Assembly: GCA_037349105.1 (NCBI GenBank)
Contig: JAYJMM010000069.1
Location: forward strand, 868,001-932,000
Reading direction: 5' to 3'
Length of the DNA: 64,000 nucleotides
From: Limnomonas spitsbergensis
Taxonomy: Eukaryota > Chlorophyta > Chlorophyceae > Chlamydomonadales
The notes below the pieces were generated by a model. The model made no database searches and was not told the origin of the DNA. It saw only the letters and a program-made list of their open reading frames with translations. Below are positions 25,901-34,880 of the stretch, in pieces. Made by a program: the position numbers and the translations under genes. How positions within the stretch are numbered: position 1 is the stretch's first letter; every line of letters starts with the position of its first letter.

Positions 25901-28900
25901 TAACCCGATGCTCCGATGCCCTGATACCCCCATGCTCCGATGCCCCGATACCCCAATACCCCGATGCTCCGATGCTCCGATACCCCGATGCCCCGATACC
26001 CCGATGCCCTGATGCCCTGATACCCTGATGCCCTGATGCCCCGATACCCCGATACCCCGATGCCCCGATGCCCTGATGCCCCCATACCCGATGTTCCGAT
26101 GCCTCGATACCCCGATACCCCGATGCCCTGATACCCCGATATTCCAATGTCCCGATACCTTGATGCCCTAATACCCCAATACCCCGATCCCCGATGCCCC
26201 GATACCCCAATACCCCGATGCCCCGATGCCCCGATACCCTGATGCCCTAATGCCCCGATTCCTGATACTCTGATGCCCCGATACCCCGATGCCCCGATAC
26301 CCTGATGCCCCGATACCCCGATACCCCGATGCTCCGATGCCCTGATACCCCCATGCTCCGATGCCCCGATACCCTGATGCCCTGATACCCCGATACCCCG
26401 ATGCCCCGATACCCCGATGCCTTGATGCCCCGATACCCTGATGCCCTGATGCCCCGATACCCCGATGCCCCGACGCCCCGTTGTCCCGATGCTCCGATGC
26501 CTCGACACCCCGATACCCCGATGCCCTGATACCCCGATATTCCAATGTCCCGATACCTTGATGCCCCGATACCCCGATGCCCTGATACCCCGATATTCCA
26601 ATGTCCCGATACCTTGATGCCCCGATACCCCGATACCCGGATACCCCGATCCCCGATGCCCTGATGCCCCGATGCTACCATACCCCGATGCCCCGATGCC
26701 CCGATGTTCCGATGCCCCGATGCCCTGATGCCCCGATGCCCTGATACCCCAATGCTCCGATGCTCCGATGCTCCGATACCCCGATTGCGCAGATGCCCCG
26801 ATACCCCGATGCCCTGATACCCCGATACCCCGATGCCCCGATGCCCCGATACCCCGTTGCCCTGATGCCCCGATACCCAGGGTTGAGGGTTTAAGGTTAA
26901 GGATGGTGACACAGCGAGTTAGGGTGGTGACACAGTGAGTTAGGGTGGTGAAACATCGAGTTAGGGTGGTGACACAGCGAGTTAGGGCGGTGACACAGCA
27001 ATTTGTGGTGGTGACACAACGAGTTAGGGGTGTGGGGGTTAGGGTTGAAGGTTTAGGGTTCAGGATGGTGACAGAGCGAGTTAGGGTGGTGACACAGCGA
27101 GTTAGTCACTTAGCGAGTTAGGGCGGTGACACAACGAGTTAGGGTGGTGACACAGTGGGGGACCTTGTGGTATGGCGGTATGGCATTATAGGGATCCAAG
27201 GTAGGGGGGGACCTTGCGGTATGGCGGTATGGCGGTATGGCGGTTTATGGGCTCCAAGGAGGGTGTAGGGGTGTGGAACCTGGCGGTAGGGCGGTAGGGC
27301 GGTAGAGCGGTAGGGCGGTAGGGTAGGTAGGGCGGTAGGGCGGTATAAGGGCTCCAGGGAGGGCGCAGAGGGTAGTAACCGTGTCAAAGGGCTTGACTGC
27401 TATGTAGTATGCACTGATGACGGTATGGTACTGCTAAAAGGGCAGTATCAACGCCATACCAGTGCCAATTTCTCATATGGAGAGCATGGTTAATTTCTGA
27501 AACTTGGGTACTGTTGCAATGTTGTTTAAATGAATTGCCCATTATTGCCCTTACGTGTAGTATCTCGCGCGCGCTTGCATCCTGTTGGACAAGTATACCA
27601 AGGCAAGCCTTCAGGAAGGCAGGTGGGAAAAGTTCAAGGCTGGCATCCATTTGATCGGGACCGCCTCTGGGGACCATCTCCTGTTTAAGGAGTACGACAA
27701 GGGCATCAGAAGCAGAGTTCTCTACCTCATGGACATGGTAGCCCTGGAGCATGGTGCGGTTAGCTTCTCAAAGGCAGACTATGACAACCACATTGAGGAG
27801 CGGGCAGCCCGAGGCAGGGCCATGGTTCTACAGCTTTCGGGAGAAACCAACTTTGAGGCGGGGCTAAATAAGATTGCTTCCAGCGAGCCTCTCATGACAC
27901 AGGTGATTGCCATTAGGTACTGCCAATGTGGTGTTAGACTCATCCGCGTGGAATTGGGGTGTTACTGGGAACTTCCTATGGACTCCCTAGGCAGCTTTCA
28001 TGGGATGGGACTCCCGAGTGACATGCCCTTATTGTCAAGGATGCATAGCTACAGGTAAAGTACTTTTTGATGATAAACAAGCTCCCAATTTCCCATTCCT
28101 ACAACTTGTGACTGGAAAATCATTGTTCGGAAACCATAGTCAGCATCATATGCCATATGCAACCAGTGGTTGACAAATTGTTTGATGTTCCCGATTGACA
28201 GAAAGCCTGGTGTTGCATTTAGGTGTACGTGGTGATGGACTCCCCAGACCTCCTCGCGTTGCTCGGCATCAAACGCTTGGAGTCTCGACTGGATATTATC
28301 AGCCAGGCGCTTCAAACTCCTAGGAACTGGCCAACGTTTGTACCGGAAAATATTGAGACTAGCTGGAAGGAGGCATACGGCAATCTCCCGGATATTAACG
28401 TCAAACGATTCCTCACATACGGCGACACACATGAAATTTTTGATAAGCTGGAGCTTGTGGCCCTCCTCAACGTTCGCATCGACGATGAGGCCAGGACCCA
28501 TGGCCATGAGGGCATTGCCATAGTCGAGGGAGAGGCTTTGGAGCGCATGGTCAAGGAGCACGTAGCCAGCAAGCAAGACATTGTCCTCCCGTCGAGCTTC
28601 ATCGACTTCTTCCTAAAGTGAGCAAGTTAAAATTGGGGCATGAGACAGACGAAGAGAAAAATGTATACCATCATGGAAAATCGTAGGGCATGAACCCTCT
28701 TGCGCCTACAGAGCCTTATAAAGGTAGTAATATGGGTAAAAATACAGGGAAATACGGTAACTAAAAATAAAAGGAACTAATAGAAGTAGGTTCTGTTGTC
28801 AAAAGAATAACAGTATGCATCCACTGGCGGGCCCCGCAAAACAAAAATATTTTCGTGTGGCATGGTGATCGGGCTTACGGTGCTGACATAGAGCAAATTT

Positions 28901-31900
28901 GGATGCCGAGGGAACGGATTAAAAACAAAATCTGCCCTGAGGGCAGCAATAAACAACTATTTTTGCCCCAAAGGCAGCATTGAAGGAATCGTGAATTTGA
29001 AACTGAAGGAAGGCAAATCAAATAAACGGTACGCAACAGTTGGACACCAGCCTTTGACTTGCCTGGTACACGCAAGAGAACATGTAGCTCCAGAATAAGG
29101 ACTTGGGCTACCCTGGACATCATATCATGCAGATGACCTAGAACGGTACCTTACCTCTATCATAAAAGCGCTTCATCAGTGGGCGGCCAGCTGAGCATGC
29201 AGCCCTGAAATGTCATCTGCTCACTCTCTCAACTGGAAGAGGACTGGGTAGCCATGCATATGGAGCTAGGTGCCCTCAAACATGGGGGTTGAACTAAGTA
29301 TGGGGATACAGCTGAGCCTTTGGAAGCTGGTTTGTATGCTAATTTGGGGATAGAAGGCAGTGCGACAACAGGTTAACCCTTCACATATATGTCTTTGGTG
29401 TCCTCTTAAGCCAGCTCAGTCTTGCACTCAGGAGTATCCCTGTTGGGACACCATGCTGCAAAGGCCGCTTGCCTGGGGAGTTGATGGCACCAAGCTCACT
29501 GATCTCTAGCACATTCACACTTCCATGTTCTTTCCTTTGTACATGCCTCCTTGCGCAGGTGCAATTTGACAATGCCAGCCACGTTCAAGATGACCATGTC
29601 CAAGCTAGTCTCTGATGAGCTCTTCAGAATCATCCCGTACGCCCCGTGAGTACTGAAGGATCCGTGACAAAGCTCCCGGGTGATCAGGGTTCATCAGTTA
29701 TAGCTTGGATCTCTATGTTTTGAAATCGCATGCATCTTTGCAATTGTTTAGTTAACCAGTTTCTTCTAGCAAGGCATTGCTCTCACCTGCCTCAACTTAC
29801 TTTATGCTGCCACACGTAGGCCAGCCACAGAGGGCAGCATGCGCGCTATGAAAAAGCTAAGACCAAGGACTTCGGTCATCAACCCGGCAAACGCGATATT
29901 TAGGAGGCGTCCATCTGACCGGGGCATGGAGGGCAAACTGGCTAAGGAAGTCGTTGGTTTCGGCAATGGGCGTGGGGGTCCAATAACCGAAAGCATCGAA
30001 ACTGGGACTGAAGGCGGGGCTAGCGGGGCCAATGATGGTAACGGGGCCCGCCTGCTTGTGATCTATGCCGACTCTGGCGTTGGCAAGTCCACCCTCGCTT
30101 CAACGCTATACATGGAGGACTCTGAAGCGACAGGCATTGCAGCCTTCCACTTTTGCATGCAGGGGGACGCAACGTGAGTTTGGGAGGACTGGTCGTGACA
30201 TTATATGGGTGGGTGTCCACTTTGCTTGTCAGGTGATGTAGGCTGATATAGCTGACCCCTTCAGAAATGCAAACTCTCCTACCCACCTTGCTTACTTATT
30301 AGCATCCTCACTTTTCCGTCGCCCATGTGACCCCATTTAGGCGTTCTGACCCTGTCACCATGTTCAAGTCCATAGCCTACCAGCTGGCCATCAAGTTCCC
30401 CTGCTTGGCTGAGGCATACGGCGAGATGAAGGAGCAGGACCTACACGAAGCTGTCAACGGCAGCCCCGGAACTGCCTTGGGGAAATTGTTGTATGGTGGG
30501 CAAAGTGTGCTTAGCAAACGGTCAGGGATCCCGCAAGAGGAGCGGGGGCGGGAAGTCGGGGCGTGATTCAGTCAGTTTATCACATCATTTTTTAAGTCTT
30601 ATCAATTTTTAGTACTTGTCTACATGATGTGTTGACATTCATCTATTTATAAGACTATAATAAAGCTGTCAGTTCAGAGGCAAAAGATGGGCTCCTCATG
30701 TTGGTCGCCTCAGCTTTTATGTTCCTTGCCACAGCCAATGTCAGGTTAGCAGCCCACCTTACACCCCCTGGAACTAATCATCTGGACATGTCTCTTGACC
30801 TCCCTCTAATTCCCCCAGGCCCGCTCACCGACGTCGCTTCCGAATTGCCCGACTCCGTGGTCATCCTCATTGACGGCCTAGACGAGTGCGCTGACGAGGC
30901 AGAGAGCAATCCAATCCTTGAAGCCTTGCTAGACATGGCACTTATGCTGCCCACGAAGGTGGGTTGAAGTCTTGAGGTTGTACACTTTATTTGCAAGCTT
31001 ACTTTTCAGGATTCAAGTGAATAATTATTGCATTTTGTATTTAGATGGGATTGAGGGAGAAGATCCGAGATGTCTAATGACAGAGGAAAGCAGAAGGAGG
31101 ATGGGAAGGACCAGTCACCAGAGCATTATCCCTATACCCGAGGTTCTGATGGCATCACTTAATTTACTCAAGGGGTCAACCCTGGAAGCTGTCCTGAAGC
31201 TGCATAGAAGCTGTCTGACATAGGCTGTCCCAAAGCTGCATGCATGGAATGGGTCAGACTATCCCAGTGGCATGCCCGTCTAAAAGGGAAACACTGACAT
31301 TGGTGCTTTGAGACAATTGCCCTTCACATCAAAGACGTTATCATCATTGAATGAGTTTCCCTTTGCTTGCTTGTGTTAGGTCAGGTTTGTGGTGACGACT
31401 CAGCGGAAGGAGTGCATTGAGACATTGCTGATGACCGGCTTCCAAAACTCCACCAAAGTGATTGCGATTGAGCGTGACAGCCCTGGAGGGTGGTGGCAGT
31501 GGCACGAAGAGGACATGCGTCATGCCATCAAGCAGGAGTTACTCACCCGGGACTGCCCGGAGGCTAACCTGGAGGCTGCCGTAGAGAAGGTCCTGGAGAG
31601 GTCTAAGGGCTCCTTTGCGTACGTGGAGCCCGCCATGGATGAGCTTGACATGCAATTGGAGGAGCACAAGAAGCAGCAGCAGCTATCCGCGGGGCAGTCA
31701 GACAGCGATGCGAGTCGGGCCTTCTGGACTTCCAAGACCAGCTTGTCCGATGCCTTACCTGCTACCCAGCGTCAGGCGTTCCACATGCACTTTGACCGAT
31801 TGTGGGCAGCCATAAGTGCGGCAGCCGCTGGGGATGAAGAGGCGGCCTATTACAAGGGGCAGCTGCTATACTTGCTTTCGATGCTTTGCGGGGGCCAGGA

Positions 31901-33545
31901 GCCTCCGACGGTGCCTCAGCTAGCATCGTGGATAGAGTGCACAGAGACCGAGGTGGCGGGGCTCCTTGGGGTGCTAGGGACGTCCTTCACTGTGCACATC
32001 GATGACGGCCGGGTCAGGGGCTTCCACCTGTCCATATACGATTGGCTGTTGGATCCAGTCAGTGGCCCTTACCACGTCAAGGTAAGAGGATGGAGCTAGC
32101 AAGTATATTGCTATGTGGGGAAATATCATATATGGGATCGGCACATGGCTGAACGTAAAAAAAGGGAGGGGACAAGCTTCATAAAGTAGAGTTCAAGCCA
32201 AGGGCGGTGTGTACCTGGCAGTCTGACACGTTTGGTAGTTGAGGACGTGAGGGTAGCCAATTAAGGCTTTACGGAATGAGTTCTGAGCCTCTCTTCTCCC
32301 TCTGATGAGGTCAAGCATGGACCATGACAATCTGAACTTTTTCCCACCCTTATATTGCACTAACCCTCCCTTGCTTGCGCTTTCACTGTGTAGGCCAGAC
32401 CACCTCCTCAAGAGGTTGGTCGGTCCGACTCCTCTGATGACCAGGTAGGAGGGTGGGGCCTGGATATCAGGATATATCAAGAGGGCATTGAAACAGCCAC
32501 CCGTTGCCTCAATCAAATTCTACATCGGGGTAGGGGTCCTGAATTTGCGATGTGTGTTTGGTCAACAAATCCAGTCTCTCTCACATCCAGAGGCTGTCCC
32601 CTGAGTCTGACTGAGGAAAAAGTGCTATTTACACTTGCCTGATGCTCTTACTCAAATCCAAAAGCGGCGGTCGGTGCAGGAAGTACTCAGCGATGATGCC
32701 GAGGAGGAGCCTGATGGGGAGGAAATTGAAGAGGACTCCCCTGAGGCAGACACGGAGACCCCTGAGCCTCCATTGGAGCCCGTTGTAAGTTTGGATTCGG
32801 ATTGGGGCCCGAGGTTGAAATGAATCACAAGTTGATTGTATCTAAGATCCTTACCATCAGGTGCATATATGAGGGTAATGAGGGCTTGATTGGGGGGGCG
32901 CATTTACATGTGTGCTTTCCAGGGTTTATTGGTCTCAACGTGCTCAGCAAATCAACGTTGGAAAACAAAAACACAAATGTTGGACTTGCCCGGAGCTCTG
33001 CCATCATGAAATGTCTTTAGGCTTCCAAGTGACACAATGTACAAATTGTGTTAGCTCACACAATTCTCCTAAACATAGTCCTCCTTCAACCCACCTCCAT
33101 TTTGGCCCCAACAAGACCCTCACCTGACCCTCTCACAGGCTCCCTCGGCTCTGGTCCCGCAGCCTGTGGATGTGGGGAGCGAGATGAAGAATTTCATCTT
33201 GGCCGTACTCGAAGGAAGACAAAACGGAAAGAATGAAAAGCCGGTCTACGTGAAGGGCACAGAGCTGGGCAAACTTGTGCATCGGCGGGGGGATTTTGCC
33301 AGATGTCTTGACAATTACGGTGAAGTGAGTATGAAGGCCGGGCTTAGTGGAGAGAGAGAAAGCACTTGTGTTATGAATTCTCACATTTACTTTTTGCCAT
33401 TGCCGTATGCCTCATGCTGTACTAGGGGTTACTTAGGTTCGTCGAGGATGAGATGGAGGATTCCGTGGATGTGTACATTCCAGCAAACATGTCAAAGAAG
33501 AAAGCGCGAGTGCAGTGGCAAGCCACAGTGCGGCAACGAGGATGA
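10135..33545 (+). CDS. NLR-like protein: Ala-rich N-terminus, MLKL/HeLo-like adaptor, NACHT STAND NTPase (15 exons, 5' end incomplete)
   Basis: Exons threaded in one frame: 10135-10965, 11348-11530, 11652-11717, 12223-12384, 27561-27902, 28223-28617, 29559-29645, 29820-30173, 30341-30495, 30819-30958, 31380-32081, 32394-32444, 32680-32784, 33139-33324, 33426-33545 (TGA). All have GT-AG borders; together they give 1292 residues, counting 10135 as residue 1. Residues about 278-560 resemble the four-helix MLKL/HeLo-type adaptor seen before NACHT domains in plants, fungi and animals. SGVGKST (about 774-780) is the P-loop, VVILIDGLDEC (about 872-882) Walker B, RFVVTTQRKE the following strand, and FHLSIYDWLLDP (about 1120) the winged-helix end signature. 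No WD40, TPR or ankyrin repeats follow. Family knowledge suggests a nucleotide-switched signalling or cell-death sensor; that role is inference. The start codon is not found. Confidence 0.75.
11348..12384 (+). CDS. NACHT gene, exons for the MLKL/HeLo-like adaptor start
   Basis: Three phase-0 exons: 11348-11530 (61 codons; a longer form could begin at 11240), 11652-11717 (22 codons) and 12223-12384 (54 codons). Introns are 121 and 505 bp, with borders CACAG|GTGAAA, TTGCAG|G and GTTGTG|GTGAGT, TTCAG|G. The joined reading APMVGVVFSVAKMLVARG, then ENKKNHIKLVNVV and RMRAICKRLQ, has the hydrophobic stretch followed by the NK-containing helix characteristic of MLKL-type adaptor domains. The last exon ends ELAL|GTGGGT at the start of the giant intron. 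Its continuation at 27561 (YLARACILLDKYTKAS) completes a helix of the same type. Confidence 0.65.
12525..12955 (+). repeat. CCATACCGC-type minisatellite, left of the satellite array
   Basis: Short ATACCGCCATACCGCCATA blocks of 8-9 bp units lie inside a longer imperfect period of roughly 65-85 bp containing GGCAGCTCACCAGGATGGT. It is the reverse-complement motif of the GGCGGTATGG repeats at about 27155-27345. Confidence 0.8.
12956..13052 (+). repeat. GGTGACA minisatellite with telomere-like TTTAGGG, left flank
   Basis: Units of the GGTGACACAACGAGTTAGGG type lead into GGTTTTAAGGTTTAGGGTTT. The block ending GGATGGTGACAGAGCGAGGT recurs after the plastid insert (about 13386-13445), so the insert sits between two copies of the same sequence. 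Confidence 0.75.
13053..13385 (+). pseudogene. cemA: Nuclear plastid insert (NUPT): cemA fragment plus plastid intergenic DNA
   Basis: This is an abruptly AT-rich block in GC-rich surroundings. From about 13066 it reads KVKTIELAHRYNNQSIEAIT and then FFADLISFITLCYLLF and EIQINITK, which I recognise as the conserved region of CemA, the plastid-encoded envelope membrane protein, including its hydrophobic segment. The match stops near 13209, where CemA should continue with SFLLEVFF-type sequence. The rest is AT-rich with inverted repeats typical of plastid spacers: CCCCTAAAAGATTAAGCAG near 13263 pairs with CTGCTTAATCTTAGG near 13358, and AATGGTCT pairs with AGACCATT. The fragment lacks both ends and is not functional. 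Direct family comparison was not possible, so the gene call rests on memory of the family. Confidence 0.75.
13386..13450 (+). repeat. GGTGACAGAGCGAGG block, repeated flank of the plastid insert
   Basis: AGGTTTTAAGGTTTAGGGTT followed by AAGGATGGTGACAGAGCGAG repeats 13011-13052 almost exactly. It connects directly to the 8-bp satellite. Confidence 0.75.
13451..26880 (+). repeat. 13.4-kb satellite of an 8-bp unit (ATGCCCCG)n with higher-order structure
   Basis: Roughly 1,700 units of ATGCCCCG are present with a limited set of variants (ATACCCCG, ATGCTCCG, ATGCCCCA, ATGCCCTG, ATGTCCCG, ATGCCCAG). Because 8 and 3 share no factor, every plus frame gives the same cyclic octapeptide (MPRCPDAP) and every minus frame GHRGIGAS. 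This produces apparent frames of up to 1336 codons on the minus strand. I do not call these genes: there is no start context, no composition apart from the repeat, and no splice or domain evidence. Larger units recur; for example the block containing GAGACCCCGAGACCCCAATG lies near 15165, 15980, 18378, 20400 and 22687. Confidence 0.97.
26881..27155 (+). repeat. GGTGACACAGCGAGTTAGGG minisatellite, right flank
   Basis: About ten units of around 21-23 bp (GGTGACACAGCGAGTTAGGG and variants) are interspersed with GAGGGTTTAAGGTTAAGGAT and GGGTTGAAGGTTTAGGG. It has the same motif and orientation as the left flank at 12956-13052. Confidence 0.88.
27156..27345 (+). repeat. GGCGGTATGG / GGCGGTAGG minisatellite, right flank
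   Basis: Units of 8-9 bp (TGGCGGTA, GGGCGGTA) occur with GCTCCAAGGAGGGTGTAGGG spacers. The motif is inverted relative to the CCATACCGC repeats left of the array. Confidence 0.85.
27561..28617 (+). CDS. NACHT gene, exons after the giant intron (adaptor end and linker)
   Basis: Exon 27561-27902 (114 codons) gives YLARACILLDKYTKASLQEG and continues to a helix ending KIASSEPLMTQ|GTGATT. Exon 28223-28617 follows TTTAG and reads VYVVMDSPDLLALLGIKR to SFIDFFL, ending AA|GTGAGC. A 320-bp intron lies between. The first exon has no ATG near its start and opens directly after a splice acceptor, so an upstream exon is required. The second, charged part is a linker of unknown fold. Confidence 0.7.
29559..32081 (+). 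CDS. NACHT gene, NTPase core exons
   Basis: Five exons hold the catalytic core: 29559-29645, 29820-30173 (P-loop at 30073-30093), 30341-30495, 30819-30958 (Walker B) and 31380-32081. Codon phases match across every junction, including the split codons at 29645/29820, 30173/30341 and 30495/30819. The P-loop reads YADSGVGKST, so the usual first Gly of GxxGxGKST is Ala. The last exon contains the regulatory part, ending in FHLSIYDWLLDP, the usual end of NACHT modules. ATP or GTP binding with Mg2+ is expected for the family. Confidence that this is a STAND/NACHT ATPase is high; its ligand cannot be inferred. Confidence 0.88.
32394..33545 (+). CDS. NACHT gene, C-terminal tail exons
   Basis: Four phase-0 exons: 32394-32444 (a 17-codon microexon, ARPPPQEVGRSDSSDDQ), 32680-32784 (acidic, EVLSDDAEEEPDGEE), 33139-33324 (about 62 codons with KPVYVKGTELGKLVHRRGD) and 33426-33545. 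The protein ends KKARVQWQATVRQRG before TGA. The tail is acidic and then basic, about 150 residues, and matches no sensor repeat I know. The microexon rests on clean borders (TGTAG|G, CAG|GTAGGA) and exact phase, so it is likely but unproven. Confidence 0.6.
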
Positions 33546-34880
33546 TGGACAAAAAATGAGGACGGGCGGGGTTGGCGGCATGCTTGGTCCGTATGATACT
33601 AGGGAGCTTGAATTGATGCTTGTATGGCACGACAAGATTTGATATGCATTCTTTGCCTCTGCCCTTCATTTATATTTTGAAACTAGTAATCGATTATTCT
33701 TGACTGCCCAGACAGGGGACTTAATCCACATTTGTGGTACCATTGAGGCCGTGGTTTCTGTCATTTTTAGTCCTTTAAGTTACCAATTGACGTGTGCATG
33801 GGTATATCATCGTATCTACTTTCAGAAAGAACATGACGGCATATACGGCATATCATTTTGCCGGGCGAAAATGTCGGTACCATATGTATGGTATGACTTA
33901 CATTGGCTGGCCTTTTTCCCGAATATTCTGGTGGACGGATTTAAATGCAAGCATGCCTTCCACTCAAGCTCAAACAGAAGACGATCAAAATGTCTTATTG
34001 TGCTCAAGGCTCTGCAAGTTTCTGCTGTGTGGGGATTCGGGATATCAACAACGCTCATTAAATTAGAGCAAAAATGGCTTTTGGTGTGTTCAACGTAATG
34101 CAAGTTTCGTCACCACTGAGGAGTACACATCAGATATCATTGAGCATACAAAAAAGAGGTGTTAAGTCATTGCCTTGTGATTTCATCATTCTGCTAGGGA
34201 AAATCCGATGCCTAACAATCACCACGTGTAGTGAGTGGTTATAGGCTTATAGCCCCGGTTCTCCTACGGCTAATGCCTAGGGGGGAAGACCTTTGTATTG
34301 TGGAGCCTGACTTTGTATGAACGGAGAAAGTGTGGCGATACAGATGTAGAGGGGTCCGACCCATAGAACCGTTGTGTCCCTAGGCTACTTTCGACGTACT
34401 GTTGAAATCGACAGCGCGCTGTCAATTACTGACTTCCACTGTTGGAAACTGTGTGCGCTGTCAATAATTGTGTTATACCTTATAGCACTTTTCAACAGCG
34501 AAAAAACAACAGCCGAGTAGCCGAGTAGCGGAATGCCCACACTTTCCGTCATCGCCCCTACAGTTCACGCTTTCGCTGGCTTTGCCTGGTTTCAAATAAG
34601 AACGTCGCGATGTATGCATATTTAACAGTATTTAACAATGGCGGGTTTCATATGCCCTCACCACAGTTGGCTTACCGGAGCTGCTGGCTAAATTGCTTTT
34701 GCGTCAGGTTGGACGTAAGTGTTGCCAAGCTTTCGTGACCGCATGGACATGATGCCCAACTTGCGCACTAGTACTGCTGGCCAGCTTGCTTGCGCGCCAG
34801 CCTAGACATATCGCCAAGCTTCCGTGCCAGCATGGACTTGCATTTTCCTTGCATTCCTCTTGGCTGTGCAGCATTTTCTC
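33546..34880. other. 3' flank of the NACHT gene, no further gene supported
   Basis: A 132-codon plus frame (33700-34098) is unrecognised and overlaps an open minus frame. A perfect palindrome, GACAGCGCGCTGTC, lies near 34409. The segment around 34230-34390, with GCCTAGGGGGGAAGACC, looks like a transposon remnant but has no partner in the window. Confidence 0.35.

Larger units (their letters stand above)
12385..27560 (+). other. Giant satellite-filled intron of the NACHT gene (about 15.2 kb)
   Basis: The donor GTGGGT follows codon-complete ELAL; the acceptor TTACGTGTAG precedes an exon that resumes in phase 0 with matching domain content. Other introns of this gene are 101-941 bp, so this one is about 16-fold longer than the next. 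It contains, in order, CCATACCGC-type repeats, GGTGACAC minisatellite, a plastid insert, 13.4 kb of an 8-bp satellite, GGTGACAC minisatellite again, and GGCGGTATG-type repeats. That the two sides belong to one transcript is inferred from phase and domain continuity; they could also be a gene split by the repeat. Confidence 0.6.

Noticed and set aside
13451..26880. CRISPR-like array
   Set aside because: The unit is 8 bp without spacers, and the genome is eukaryotic.
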